Origin: Novosphingobium sp.
Lineage (GTDB): Bacteria; Pseudomonadota; Alphaproteobacteria; Sphingomonadales; Sphingomonadaceae
Assembly: GCA_004211435.1 (NCBI GenBank)
Contig: SECS01000024.1
Coordinates: 1 to 35,651, forward strand
Direction of reading: 5' to 3'
Length of the DNA: 35,651 nucleotides
Position 1 is the first letter of the stretch. Every line of letters begins with the position of its first letter. Under the pieces are notes generated by a model, which ran no database searches, had not been told where the DNA came from, and saw nothing but the letters and a program-made list of their open reading frames with translations. A program made the position numbers and the translations under genes. Of the stretch, positions 23,302-30,364 are shown piece after piece.

Positions 23302-23805
23302 TCAGGCATTACGTGCGGCTTCGATCCTGGCGATGTCGATCTTCTTCATCGTGAACATCGCCTCCATCGCGCGCTTGGTCGCGGCGGGATCGGGATCGTT
23401 GTAGATGTCGATCAGCTGGCGCGGGGTGATCTGCCACGACAGGCCCCACTTGTCCTTGCACCAGCCGCACTGGCTCTCCTGCCCGCCGTTGCCGACGATC
23501 GCATCCCAGTAGCGGTCGGTCTCAGCCTGGTCCTCGGTGCGCACCTGGAACGAGAAGCTCTCGCTCTGCTTGAAGACGTCGCCGCCGTTGAGCAGCAGGG
23601 TGGGGATGCCGATGACGGTCATCGAGACCATCAGCACGTCGCCCTCCTTGTTGCCCGGCGTGTCGGTCGGCGCGCGCTGGACGTGGAGCACTTCGGTGTC
23701 GGGGAAAGTCTCGGCGTAGAAGCGCGATGCGGGTTCGGCCTCGCTCGCGTACCACAGGCAGACCTGGTTCTTGGGATTGGGGACCTTGTCGGTTTTCGCG
23801 GTCAT
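23302..23805 (-). CDS. VOC-fold protein (PhnB-like)
   Basis: This 167-residue single vicinal-oxygen-chelate domain protein is of the PhnB/3-demethylubiquinone-methyltransferase-like subgroup. NQVCLWYASEAEPASRFYAETFPDTEV gives the opening strand and helix. IPTLLLNGGDVFKQSESFSFQV follows, then QCGWCKDKWGLSWQITPRQL, the conserved tail of this subgroup. The classical metal ligands of glyoxalase I are not obvious, so an enzymatic role is unproven. Two cysteines (CGWC) form a CxxC pair. The start overlaps the upstream GST stop (ATGA). Confidence 0.9.
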   Translation of the reverse strand: MTAKTDKVPNPKNQVCLWYASEAEPASRFYAETFPDTEVLHVQRAPTDTPGNKEGDVLMVSMTVIGIPTLLLNGGDVFKQSESFSFQVRTEDQAETDRYWDAIVGNGGQESQCGWCKDKWGLSWQITPRQLIDIYNDPDPAATKRAMEAMFTMKKIDIARIEAARNA

Positions 23806-24428
23806 TTCTTGGCGTCCTCGATCAGCTTGTTGTCGACGGCCTTGGCGGCCTTGTAGCGGGGGCGCGCCTGGATCCGCTCGGCATAGGCGACCAGGGCGGG
23901 GCGCGGCGGCAGGATGCCGAAGTTCAGGCCCCAGTCGACCGAGCTCCCGACATAGACGTCGGCCATGGTGAAGCGCTCGCCGCAGACGTAGGGGCGGCTG
24001 TCGAGCATCGCCTCGAGCGTGTCCATCGTCCGGTCGAAGCTGCCCCAGCCGGCCATCATCTGCTGCTGGCCCTCGGGCTCGAACTTGAGCGCGCGGCTGG
24101 TGATCGACTGTTCGATCGGGCCGGCGGCGAAGAAGGTCCAGCGCAGGTAGTCGGCCCGTTCGTCGTCATGCGGCAACAGGCCGGCTTCTGAATGCGTCTC
24201 GGCCAGGTAGAGGCAGATCGCGGCGGCTTCGGTGATCACGTGATCTCCGTCCTCGGCGTGGTGGACGATCGTCGGCACCTTGCCCATCGGGTTGACCTCT
24301 AGGAACTCGGCCGGCTTGTCCTTCCAGTCGACCAGGACCTGTTCGTAGTCGGCATCGACTTCGTGCAGCGCCCAGCGGGCGATCTGCCCGCGCGACATCG
24401 GGTTGGTGTAGAAGGTATAGTCCGCCAT
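23802..24428 (-). CDS. Glutathione S-transferase family protein
   Basis: 208 residues. The thioredoxin-like half begins MADYTFYTNPMSRGQIARWAL, with the Ser-Arg pair of beta/zeta-like bacterial GSTs at the glutathione site. The cis-proline lies in GKVPTIV. In the gamma-glutamyl site Thr-Glu-Ala (VITEAAAICLYLAE) replaces the common Glu-Ser. The C-terminal half is helical, with RPYVCGERFTMADVYVGS carrying the conserved structural Asp. It lies 3 bp after the double-VOC gene and overlaps the next VOC gene, so it is part of one transcript. Substrate unknown. Confidence 0.93.
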   Translation of the reverse strand: MADYTFYTNPMSRGQIARWALHEVDADYEQVLVDWKDKPAEFLEVNPMGKVPTIVHHAEDGDHVITEAAAICLYLAETHSEAGLLPHDDERADYLRWTFFAAGPIEQSITSRALKFEPEGQQQMMAGWGSFDRTMDTLEAMLDSRPYVCGERFTMADVYVGSSVDWGLNFGILPPRPALVAYAERIQARPRYKAAKAVDNKLIEDAKK

Positions 24429-24431
24429 GAC

Positions 24432-25244
24432 TTACTGTCCTTTCGTGCCGACGAGCGAGAACGGCGCGCCTTGCGGGTCCATGCCGTTGATGATCCATTC
24501 GCCACCGGGCACTTCCATCGGTCCGTTGAACACCTGGCCGCCGAGCTCCTTGACCTTGGCTGTGGCGGTGTCGATCGAGCCCGGTACGCGGATGTAGAAA
24601 TTCCACATCCCGACCGGCATGTCCGCAGACTTCTGCATCATGGCGCCGATCTGTTGGCCGGCGTGGTCGATGAAGCAATAGTCGCCCATTGGCCCCATCG
24701 GCATGATATCGTTGAATTCGAAGTGATAGTGCTTGGCGTAGAAGGCCTTGGCGCCTTCGAGGTCGGGCGACATGAGTTCGTTCCAGCCCACGCGCTGTTC
24801 GGCATGGCGGTCATAGACGTCGCTGCGAGCGTCGGCCGGGGCGCCGGCGGGCGGCCGGGGTGTCATGACATAGTGCGGTACGCCCTGCGGATCGGTGACC
24901 AGGGCGATCCGGCCGACCTCGATGTCCAGGGCGGGCATCAGCGCCTTGCCGCCGTCGGCCTCGATCGCCCGCACCGCCGCGTCGACATCGGTCACGTAGT
25001 GATAGCCGATCCAGCAGGGGCGGGCGCCGCCGTCGCACATCTGCTGCGTCAGCTTGAGCACCCCGCCGGCGTTGCCGCCGTCGCTGCGTTCGATCATGCG
25101 GTAGTCCATTCCGTCCGCTGCGGACTGCGGATCGGAATGACCGATGATCTTCCAGCCGACGACCGGGCCGTAGAAGGCCGCGGCGCCTTCGGGATCGGTG
25201 GTCATCAGTTCGTACCAGATGAAGGCGCCGACGGGGTTGGACAT
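24432..25244 (-). CDS. Double-domain VOC (glyoxalase-like) protein
   Basis: 270 residues in two VOC domains. The first runs about 5-130 (GAFIWYELMTTDPEGAAAFYGPVVGW to IALVTDPQGVPHYVM). The second runs about 150-265 (VGWNELMSPDLEGAKAFYAKHYHFEF to WIINGMDPQGAPFSLV). Each domain has the typical opening W-x-E-L-M-(T/S)-x-D helix and a closing D-P-Q-G loop. The internal duplication makes a complete pseudo-dimer in one chain. This subgroup is usually annotated as VOC or glyoxalase/bleomycin-resistance-like with no tested substrate. Three bases separate it from each neighbour. Confidence 0.93.
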   Translation of the reverse strand: MSNPVGAFIWYELMTTDPEGAAAFYGPVVGWKIIGHSDPQSAADGMDYRMIERSDGGNAGGVLKLTQQMCDGGARPCWIGYHYVTDVDAAVRAIEADGGKALMPALDIEVGRIALVTDPQGVPHYVMTPRPPAGAPADARSDVYDRHAEQRVGWNELMSPDLEGAKAFYAKHYHFEFNDIMPMGPMGDYCFIDHAGQQIGAMMQKSADMPVGMWNFYIRVPGSIDTATAKVKELGGQVFNGPMEVPGGEWIINGMDPQGAPFSLVGTKGQ

Positions 25245-25247
25245 GGC

Positions 25248-26003
25248 TCAGGCTCCCACGGGCTGCTTGGTCAGTTCTACCACGGGGGCGAAGCTGCCAT
25301 AGACCATGCGCTTGCCGTCGAAGGGCGGCTTCTCGTCCTCGAAGCCCTTTATGCGTTCGTCCTGCATCATCTTCTCGTGCGCGCCGTCGCAGGCCTCGCG
25401 CGATTCCCATTCGATGAACGAGAAGACCACGATCTCGCCCTGCTCTGCCTTCACCGAGCGGAAGAAGTCGGTCTGCTTGCCGTGCGACACGTCGTCCTGC
25501 CAGGCCTCGACCACGCGCTTCGCGCCATAGTCCTTCATGATCTCCCACATGTCGATCGCCGCCTTGCGATAGGCGGCCTGGTTGCCTTCGGGCACGGGCA
25601 CGATGAAGCCCTGGACATAGGGAGCGTCGATCGCCGTGCCTTCGTCGACCAGCGGGGTGAAGCCGCCGTAGATCATGCGCATGCCGTCGAAGGGCATGGG
25701 GTTCTTCTCGGGATCCATACGCGGGTCGGTCTTTACGAGCTCTTCGATCCCGTCCTGCGCGGCCTGGTAGGTTTCGCGGTCGGGCCACTCGATCCACGAG
25801 AACACGACCGATTCGTCTTCCTTGCAGTCGACCGCGCCGAAGAAGTCGGTGGTGTGTCCCTTCTCGACCTTGTCCTGCCAGCATTCGAGAATGCGATTGG
25901 CACCCTCGTCCATGAACACGCCGTCGCCGAGATTGGCGTGGGCGATGAACTTGTCCTTGTTCGCAGTGGGCACCGCGAGAACGAAACCTTGTACGTAAGT
26001 CAT
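25248..26003 (-). CDS. Tandem DUF1428 protein
   Basis: 251 residues made of two copies of the DUF1428 (YbaA-like, dimeric alpha/beta-barrel) domain. Copy 1 starts YVQGFVLAVPTANKDKF and copy 2 YVQGFIVPVPEGNQAAY. Both then have R-(I/V)-(L/V)-E-(C/A)-WQD, TDFF, VVFS-(W/F)-IEW and PFDG-x-RM-(I/V)-YG-(G/S)-F. A single DUF1428 protein is about 117 residues and dimerises, so this is a fused dimer. The function of the family is not known. ATG at 26003 is preferred over the TTG one codon earlier; it shares a base with the DUF4287 stop (TGATG). The gene follows the same doubled style as its VOC neighbour. Confidence 0.94.
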   Translation of the reverse strand: MTYVQGFVLAVPTANKDKFIAHANLGDGVFMDEGANRILECWQDKVEKGHTTDFFGAVDCKEDESVVFSWIEWPDRETYQAAQDGIEELVKTDPRMDPEKNPMPFDGMRMIYGGFTPLVDEGTAIDAPYVQGFIVPVPEGNQAAYRKAAIDMWEIMKDYGAKRVVEAWQDDVSHGKQTDFFRSVKAEQGEIVVFSFIEWESREACDGAHEKMMQDERIKGFEDEKPPFDGKRMVYGSFAPVVELTKQPVGA

Positions 26004-26233
26004 CAAGCGTCTCCTTCCTTCTTCGCCCCCTTGAGCAACGCGACGATCGCCATCGCGTGCCCGTGGCCAAGACCGAACTCGTCCTTGAGTGCGGTCACGA
26101 TTTCCCCGGCCTTCACGCCCGGCGCCAGGCCCGCTCCTGCGCCGAAGCCTTTGTCCTTGCCCCAGGCGCGAAAGCCCGCGGGGTTCTTGCCGGTCTTGGC
26201 TTCGATGTTGTCGAGATAGGCCTGGAAGCTCAT
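26003..26233 (-). CDS. DUF4287 domain protein
   Basis: A small 76-residue protein beginning MSFQAYLDNIEAKTGK, with GFRAWGKDKGFGAG, a K-A-G-E-I-V-T-ALKDEFGLGHGHAMA stretch, and ending in a lysine-rich ALLKGAKKEG. This matches the short DUF4287 family, in which a glycine/lysine-rich segment and a GLGHGHAMA turn are conserved. Its function is unknown. Such domains often accompany DUF1428, VOC and SRPBCC genes, also as fusions with DUF5655-type domains. Start and stop overlap both neighbours (ATGA with the GST stop, TGATG with DUF1428), so it is embedded in the coupled core of the array. Confidence 0.9.
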   Translation of the reverse strand: MSFQAYLDNIEAKTGKNPAGFRAWGKDKGFGAGAGLAPGVKAGEIVTALKDEFGLGHGHAMAIVALLKGAKKEGDA

Positions 26234-26913
26234 GCCGGTTCCCCGAGCTTGATCGGCGCGCCGAGATCGGCGGCCTGATCTGCCAGCGCCTGGATAAAAG
26301 CGGGGCGCACCTCGCCGCGCTCCTTGTACGCCTTGAGCTTGGGATAGTCGTCGAGAATGTCGGTGTGACGAATCTCGCGCAGGACCGTGACCATCAGGAT
26401 GTCGGCGATCGAGAAGGTGCCGGCGAGCCAGGTGTCGGGTTCCATCGCCTCTTCGAGATGGGTCAGCCGCACCCGGAGGAAGTCGACGAAGCCCGGCCGC
26501 GCTTCCTTGGTCCAGCCTTCGCGGGCGCGGAAGACGTCGACCCATTGCAGGTCCATCACCGCGGGCTCGACCGTGTTGAGCGCGGCGATCAACCACGAAT
26601 AGGCGTCGCCGCGCGCCTGCGGCTCACGCGGGAGCAGCCGCTCGTCCTGCTCGCCGAGGTGAAGCAGGATCGCGCCGCTCTCGAACAGGCGGACGCCGTC
26701 GGCCTCGAGCGCGGGAACCTGCCCGAACGGCTGCCAGGCTTCGCGGTAACCGTCGGGACGCGGGGTCATCGCCTCGTAGATCTCGGTACGATAGGAGCGG
26801 TCGATCTCTTCGAGCGCCCAGCGCACGCGCAGGTCGCGGACCAGGCCATGGGCGAAGGCGGGCACGTTCTTCAGAGCGACGAGGACGGTTTCGGCTTGCG
26901 GGTCGATCGGCAT
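26230..26913 (-). CDS. Glutathione S-transferase family protein
   Basis: 227 residues. The thioredoxin-like half includes TVLVALKNVPAFAHGLVRDLRV, the cis-proline in FGQVPALEADG and the Glu-Ser gamma-glutamyl site in RLFESGAILLHLGE. In the helical C-terminal half, TWLAGTFSIADILMV carries the conserved N-capping/Asp motif. The ATG at 26913 follows GAAGGAG by about seven bases; upstream in-frame residues are rejected. The unusual aromatic/proline N-terminus (NVPAF in place of the common Ser/Tyr/Cys catalytic spot) leaves the subclass open. It sits 20 bp after the upstream VOC gene and overlaps the DUF4287 ATG. Confidence 0.92.
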   Translation of the reverse strand: MPIDPQAETVLVALKNVPAFAHGLVRDLRVRWALEEIDRSYRTEIYEAMTPRPDGYREAWQPFGQVPALEADGVRLFESGAILLHLGEQDERLLPREPQARGDAYSWLIAALNTVEPAVMDLQWVDVFRAREGWTKEARPGFVDFLRVRLTHLEEAMEPDTWLAGTFSIADILMVTVLREIRHTDILDDYPKLKAYKERGEVRPAFIQALADQAADLGAPIKLGEPA

Positions 26914-26933
26914 GGCCGGTCTCCTTCGGGCTG

Positions 26934-27407
26934 TCAGTTGCCGGTGGCTGTCTGGCCGCACATCGCGTTCTCGGCCGCCTTGCGCAGTTCCGCTTCGCCC
27001 TGCGGCGCGTTCGGCAGCGGGTGTGCGATCGACCAGACATGGCCCCAGGGATCCTTCACCTGGCCATAGCGATCGCCCCAGAACATGTCGGTCGCGGGCA
27101 TGACCACGCTGGCGCCGGCCTGGGCAGCGCGATCGATCGCGGCATCGGCATTGGCCACGCTGAGGTGCAAGGTCACCGGCGTGCCGCCGAGCGAATTCGG
27201 ATCGAGCGCGCCCATCTCCTTCATCTCGTCGACGAGCATGACCATGGCGCCGTTGATCGTGATCGCGCCGTGCATCAGCTTCCCGTCGGGGCCGGCGAGC
27301 CGCATCATCTCCTCCGCGCCGAAGGCCTGCTTGTAGAATTCGATGGCGTCCGCTGCGCCGGCACAGACTAGGTGCGGGGCGAGGGCGGGCTGGGTGAATT
27401 CGGCCAT
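26934..27407 (-). CDS. VOC-fold protein (PhnB-like)
   Basis: 157 residues with one VOC domain of the PhnB type. LAPHLVCAGAADAIEFYKQAFGAEEMMR opens it; DGKLMHGAITINGAMVMLVDE follows, then HLSVANADAAIDRAAQAGA and MFWGDRYGQVKDPWGHVWSIA. The H of MHGAI and the D-P-W-G-H-V-W tail are characteristic of this subgroup. The C-terminal extension (after residue about 130) is Ala/Glu-rich with a single Cys. Substrate unknown. It is the second gene of the array. Confidence 0.93.
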   Translation of the reverse strand: MAEFTQPALAPHLVCAGAADAIEFYKQAFGAEEMMRLAGPDGKLMHGAITINGAMVMLVDEMKEMGALDPNSLGGTPVTLHLSVANADAAIDRAAQAGASVVMPATDMFWGDRYGQVKDPWGHVWSIAHPLPNAPQGEAELRKAAENAMCGQTATGN

Positions 27408-27431
27408 GATCTGTCTCCCTTCCTGGTCGGA

Positions 27432-27863
27432 TCAGTCGGCGATCTCGGGAACCGCGGCTTCACCGCTGGCGACGGCGGGATCCATCCACATGGTCTCCCA
27501 GATATGGCCGTCGAGATCGGTGAACGCGCGGCTGAACATGAAGCCGTGATCCTGCGCCGCGAAGACGTCGGGCTGGCCACCGTTCTGTTCCGCCGCGTCG
27601 AGGAAGCCGTTGACCTCGTCCTTGGACTCGCAACTGATGCAGAGAATGACTTCGCTGCTGTCGGTCGAGGGGATCGGGCGACTGGTGAAGGTCTTCCATT
27701 TGTCGTGGGTCAGCAGCATCACGAAGATCGTTTCGGACAGCACCATGCAGGCAGCGGTCTCGTCGGTGAACTTCGGTTCGTTGGTGAAGCCGAGAGCCGC
27801 ATAGAAGCGCTTCGACCGGTCGAGATCGGTGACGGGCAGGTTCACGAAAATCATGCGGGCCAT
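27432..27863 (-). CDS. VOC-fold (glyoxalase/bleomycin-resistance-like) protein
   Basis: 143 residues from the ATG at 27863, which is preceded by GAGGAGAA (strong Shine-Dalgarno); an in-frame ATG at 27881 is not used. ARMIFVNLPVTDLDRSKRFYAALGF is the VOC opening, and HGFMFSRAFTDLDGHIWETMWMD closes it, with the conserved Gly-His-x-Trp-Glu that supplies a metal-ligand glutamate in active VOC enzymes. It is the first gene of the array. The 78-bp gap to the divergent HxlR gene contains the operator-like repeats, so this is the gene most directly placed for control by that regulator. Confidence 0.94.
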   Translation of the reverse strand: MARMIFVNLPVTDLDRSKRFYAALGFTNEPKFTDETAACMVLSETIFVMLLTHDKWKTFTSRPIPSTDSSEVILCISCESKDEVNGFLDAAEQNGGQPDVFAAQDHGFMFSRAFTDLDGHIWETMWMDPAVASGEAAVPEIAD

Positions 27864-27923
27864 TGGCGTTCTCCTCATCACGCAGTTGCGCTGCGAATCA
27901 TTCTTGCATTGTGATGCCGACGT

Positions 27924-27961
27924 GAGTTACTAAAAGCAACCATGGAGTTACAAAAAGAAAC
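27924..27961. promoter_or_regulatory. Candidate HxlR operator pair
   Basis: Two similar 17-mers, GAGTTACTAAAAGCAAC (27924-27940) and GAGTTACAAAAAGAAAC (27945-27961), are spaced 21 bp apart (two helical turns). Each contains GTT-N9-AAC. The first is a near-palindrome (GTTACT-AAA-AGCAAC), the form typical of HxlR sites. They bracket the HxlR start codon at 27942 and lie in the only gap between the divergent transcripts. Confidence 0.7.
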
Positions 27962-28631
27962 TAAGCCTGCTGAGCGTCACGGGAAGTGGTACGATGACGC
28001 CTGCGGCATGGCCTTCGCGCTCGAATTGGTGGGCGAGCGCTGGTCGCTGCTGATCGTGCGCGAGCTTATGTTCGGAGGAAGGCGGTTCTCCGACTTGCGG
28101 GCCGGAATGCCCGGAATCAGCGCCAAGGTGCTGACCGAGCGGCTGGAATCGATGGAGCGCGCGAAGATCGTCCAGCGCCGCCGGCTGACCACGCCGGTCA
28201 CCGTGCAGCTCTACGAGCTTACCCCTTGGGGATATCAGGCCGAGGAGGCCATGCTGGCGCTGTGCAAATGGGCGGTGAAATCACCGCACCACGATCCCAA
28301 CCTGTGGCTGTCGCCGGCCTCGCTGATGCTGTCGATGCGCGTGATGTTCGTCGCGGCGCGGGCCGAAGGCGTCGCCACCCGCGGCGCGATCCGCGTCGGC
28401 AAAGACGGCTTCGTGGTCGAAGTGGCGGACGGCAGGTTCCACGTCGCGCGTGGCGAGCCCGAGGTGCCCGAATTCGTCTTCGAGACGCCGCTGGCCACGC
28501 CGATCATCTTCACCGCCTATGGCAAGATCCCGATCGAGGATCTGGCGGCGACAGGTCTGACCGTCAGCGGCGATCGCGCGGCGGCGCAGCGCTTTCTCGA
28601 CTGCTTCCAACTGCCCGAAAAGGTCTACTGA
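27942..28631 (+). CDS. HxlR-family transcriptional regulator with SCP2-like C-terminal domain
   Basis: 229 residues. The winged helix (about 15-110) has the HxlR signature CGMAFALELVGERWSLLIVREL with the near-invariant Cys21, then GGRRFSDLRAGMPGISAKVLTERL. Cysteines at this place in relatives such as YodB, HypR and QorR sense quinones, aldehydes or oxidants. Residues about 125-229 form a sterol-carrier-protein-2-like domain that may bind a small ligand. The ATG at 27942 lies inside the operator pair and has no clear Shine-Dalgarno, so autorepression is likely. The gene is divergent from the ten-gene VOC/GST array and converges with a GST gene (7-bp overlap). Target genes and signal are inferred. 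Confidence 0.93.
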   Translation: MELQKETKPAERHGKWYDDACGMAFALELVGERWSLLIVRELMFGGRRFSDLRAGMPGISAKVLTERLESMERAKIVQRRRLTTPVTVQLYELTPWGYQAEEAMLALCKWAVKSPHHDPNLWLSPASLMLSMRVMFVAARAEGVATRGAIRVGKDGFVVEVADGRFHVARGEPEVPEFVFETPLATPIIFTAYGKIPIEDLAATGLTVSGDRAAAQRFLDCFQLPEKVY

Positions 28632-29257
28632 GGCTTCTTCGGCCGATAGGCCTCGACCTCGGCGATCTTGCGCCACGACGGGCGCTCGCCGACGCGCGCG
28701 TACCAGGCGGCGGTCCTGGGCAGGTCCGGCGTGATCCCGACATAGGCGAGCGAGCGGAACACCGAGGCGACGGCGATGTCGGCCAGGGTAAAGTCTTCGC
28801 CCAGCAGCCAGCCGCTCTCGGGCGCCACGCTTTCGATATAGGCGAAGCTTTCCGGCAGCTCGGCTTCGCCTTCGACCGCGAGCGCCTCGTCGCAAGGCAG
28901 TTTGAGCAGCTTGGGACCGACGAAGCGGTTGAACAGAATCTTGAGACCCGAATGGGCGAAGATCGTGTCGGCGAATTCGTCGAACCACATCGCCCGGCCA
29001 CGCGCGCAGGCTTCAGCGGGCAGCACCGGCCGTTCGGGATGCCTGGCTTCGAGATAGGCGATGATCGCGGAGGAATCCGACAGGCCGTAGTCGCCATCGC
29101 GGAGAGCCGGGATCTTGCCGAAAGGGGAAATCGCACGAAAGGCCGCGTCCTGGGCGTGTGGGGGAAGCTGCGTCAGTTCGTAAGGGAGGCCCTTTTCCTC
29201 CAGGACCAGGCACAGCTTGCGGACGAAAGGAGAGATGATACCGCCGAAAACCTGCAT
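28625..29257 (-). CDS. Glutathione S-transferase family protein
   Basis: 210 residues from the ATG at 29257 (MQVFGGIISPFVRKLCLVLEEKGL), with Ser-Pro-Phe at the glutathione-activating turn. The cis-proline is in FGKIPALRDGD and the gamma-glutamyl site in LSDSSAIIAYLEARH. The helical half contains GWLLGEDFTLADIAVAS. The frame is open further upstream, but the extra residues are not GST-like. It lies on the opposite strand to HxlR and is tail-to-tail with it, so it needs its own promoter in the 76-bp gap before cobS. It may or may not belong to the HxlR regulon; no copy of the GTTAC-type repeat is evident in that gap. Confidence 0.93.
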   Translation of the reverse strand: MQVFGGIISPFVRKLCLVLEEKGLPYELTQLPPHAQDAAFRAISPFGKIPALRDGDYGLSDSSAIIAYLEARHPERPVLPAEACARGRAMWFDEFADTIFAHSGLKILFNRFVGPKLLKLPCDEALAVEGEAELPESFAYIESVAPESGWLLGEDFTLADIAVASVFRSLAYVGITPDLPRTAAWYARVGERPSWRKIAEVEAYRPKKPQ

Positions 29258-29270
29258 CGAAACACCCGAA

Positions 29271-29282
29271 CAATTGCAATTG
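29271..29282. promoter_or_regulatory. 12-bp perfect palindrome in the GST/cobS divergent gap
   Basis: CAATTGCAATTG is perfectly self-complementary and AT-rich against a GC-rich background. It lies 14 bp upstream of the GST start and 52 bp before cobS. It could be a regulator site shared by the two genes, but no family can be assigned and chance is not excluded. Confidence 0.3.
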
Positions 29283-29333
29283 CCGGGAAAGCTTATTGCA
29301 GTCGCGCGCGGGCGGCTATAGGCGTTCGCCGCG

Positions 29334-30308
29334 ATGACTGACTCTTCCACCAGCACCACCCGTCTGCCCGCGCCCGACACCGAAGTGAGCGTGCGCGAGG
29401 TTTTCGGCATCGATATCGACATGACCGTGCCGGCTTTTTCCGAAGCCGACGAGCGCGTGCCCGATCGTGACGACAGCTACGTGTTCGACCCGGACACCAC
29501 CCTGGCGATCCTCGCGGGCTTCGCGTTCAACCGCCGCGTCATGGTCCAGGGCTATCACGGCACGGGCAAGTCGACGCATATCGAGCAGGTGGCGGCACGG
29601 CTCAACTGGCCCTGCATCCGCATCAACCTCGACGCGCACATCAGCCGTATCGACCTGATCGGCCGCGACGCGATCGTGCTGCGCGACGGTCTGCAGGTCA
29701 CCGAATTCCGCGAAGGCCTGCTGCCCTGGGCGCTGCAGACGCCGACCGCGCTGGTCTTCGACGAATACGACGCGGGCCGTCCCGACGTGATGTTCGTGAT
29801 CCAGCGCGTGCTCGAGACCGAGGGCAAGCTGACGCTGCTCGACCAGAACCGCGTGATCCGCCCGAACCCGTTCTTCCGCCTCTTCGCCACGGCCAACACC
29901 GTCGGCCTGGGCGATACGAGCGGCCTCTATCACGGTACCCAGGCGATCAACCAGGGGCAGATGGACCGCTGGAACATCGTCGTCGGGCTCAACTACCTGC
30001 CGCAGGCGGTCGAGACCGAGATCGTCGGCAAGAAGGCGACGGGTATTCCCGAGAAACAGATTTCCGACATGGTCAAGGTCGCCGACCTGACCCGCCAGGG
30101 TTTCATCAACGGCGACATCTCGACCGTGATGAGCCCGCGTACGGTGATCACCTGGGCGCAGAACACCGCGATCTTCAAGGATCCGGGCTTCGCCTTCCGC
30201 CTGTCGTTCCTCAACAAGTGCGACGAGACCGAGCGGATGCTGGTGGCCGAATACTACCAGCGCGTATTCGGCACCGACCTGCCCGAGAGCGTGGTGGCGA
30301 AGGCCTGA
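29334..30308 (+). CDS. cobS: Aerobic cobaltochelatase subunit CobS
   Basis: CobS is the AAA+ ATPase subunit that with CobT and CobN inserts cobalt into hydrogenobyrinic acid a,c-diamide during aerobic cobalamin synthesis. 324 residues, the normal size. The family N-terminal segment [16 protein letters not shown] is followed by Walker [10 protein letters not shown] at 73-81, Walker [11 protein letters not shown] at 139-148, sensor-1-like [11 protein letters not shown], and the [11 protein letters not shown] region. The ATG at 29334 has no obvious Shine-Dalgarno. A hairpin follows the stop within 10 bp and the next gene is convergent, so cobT, usually adjacent downstream, is absent here. A non-cobalamin MoxR-like ATPase is unlikely given the very typical sequence. 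Confidence 0.95.
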   Translation: MTDSSTSTTRLPAPDTEVSVREVFGIDIDMTVPAFSEADERVPDRDDSYVFDPDTTLAILAGFAFNRRVMVQGYHGTGKSTHIEQVAARLNWPCIRINLDAHISRIDLIGRDAIVLRDGLQVTEFREGLLPWALQTPTALVFDEYDAGRPDVMFVIQRVLETEGKLTLLDQNRVIRPNPFFRLFATANTVGLGDTSGLYHGTQAINQGQMDRWNIVVGLNYLPQAVETEIVGKKATGIPEKQISDMVKVADLTRQGFINGDISTVMSPRTVITWAQNTAIFKDPGFAFRLSFLNKCDETERMLVAEYYQRVFGTDLPESVVAKA

Positions 30309-30317
30309 GTTTCTAGA

Positions 30318-30357
30318 TCCTCCCCGTTTTTCGCGCATCGCGAAAACAGGGAGGATT
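30318..30357. terminator. Bidirectional terminator between cobS and the GGDEF-EAL gene
   Basis: The outer arms ATCCTCCC (30318-30325) / GGGAGGAT (30350-30357) pair perfectly. Inside, G-TTTT and AAAA-C pair, then CGCG/CGCG closes a CAT loop. A mismatch and a bulged T interrupt the stem. It lies between the two converging stop codons (30308 and 30365). T-tracts outside the stem are short. Confidence 0.72.
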
Positions 30358-30364
30358 TCGCGGC

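Noticed and set aside
29258..29333. Cobalamin riboswitch upstream of cobS
   Set aside because: The gap is only 76 bp, too short for the roughly 200-nt element, and no B12-box-like sequence is visible.
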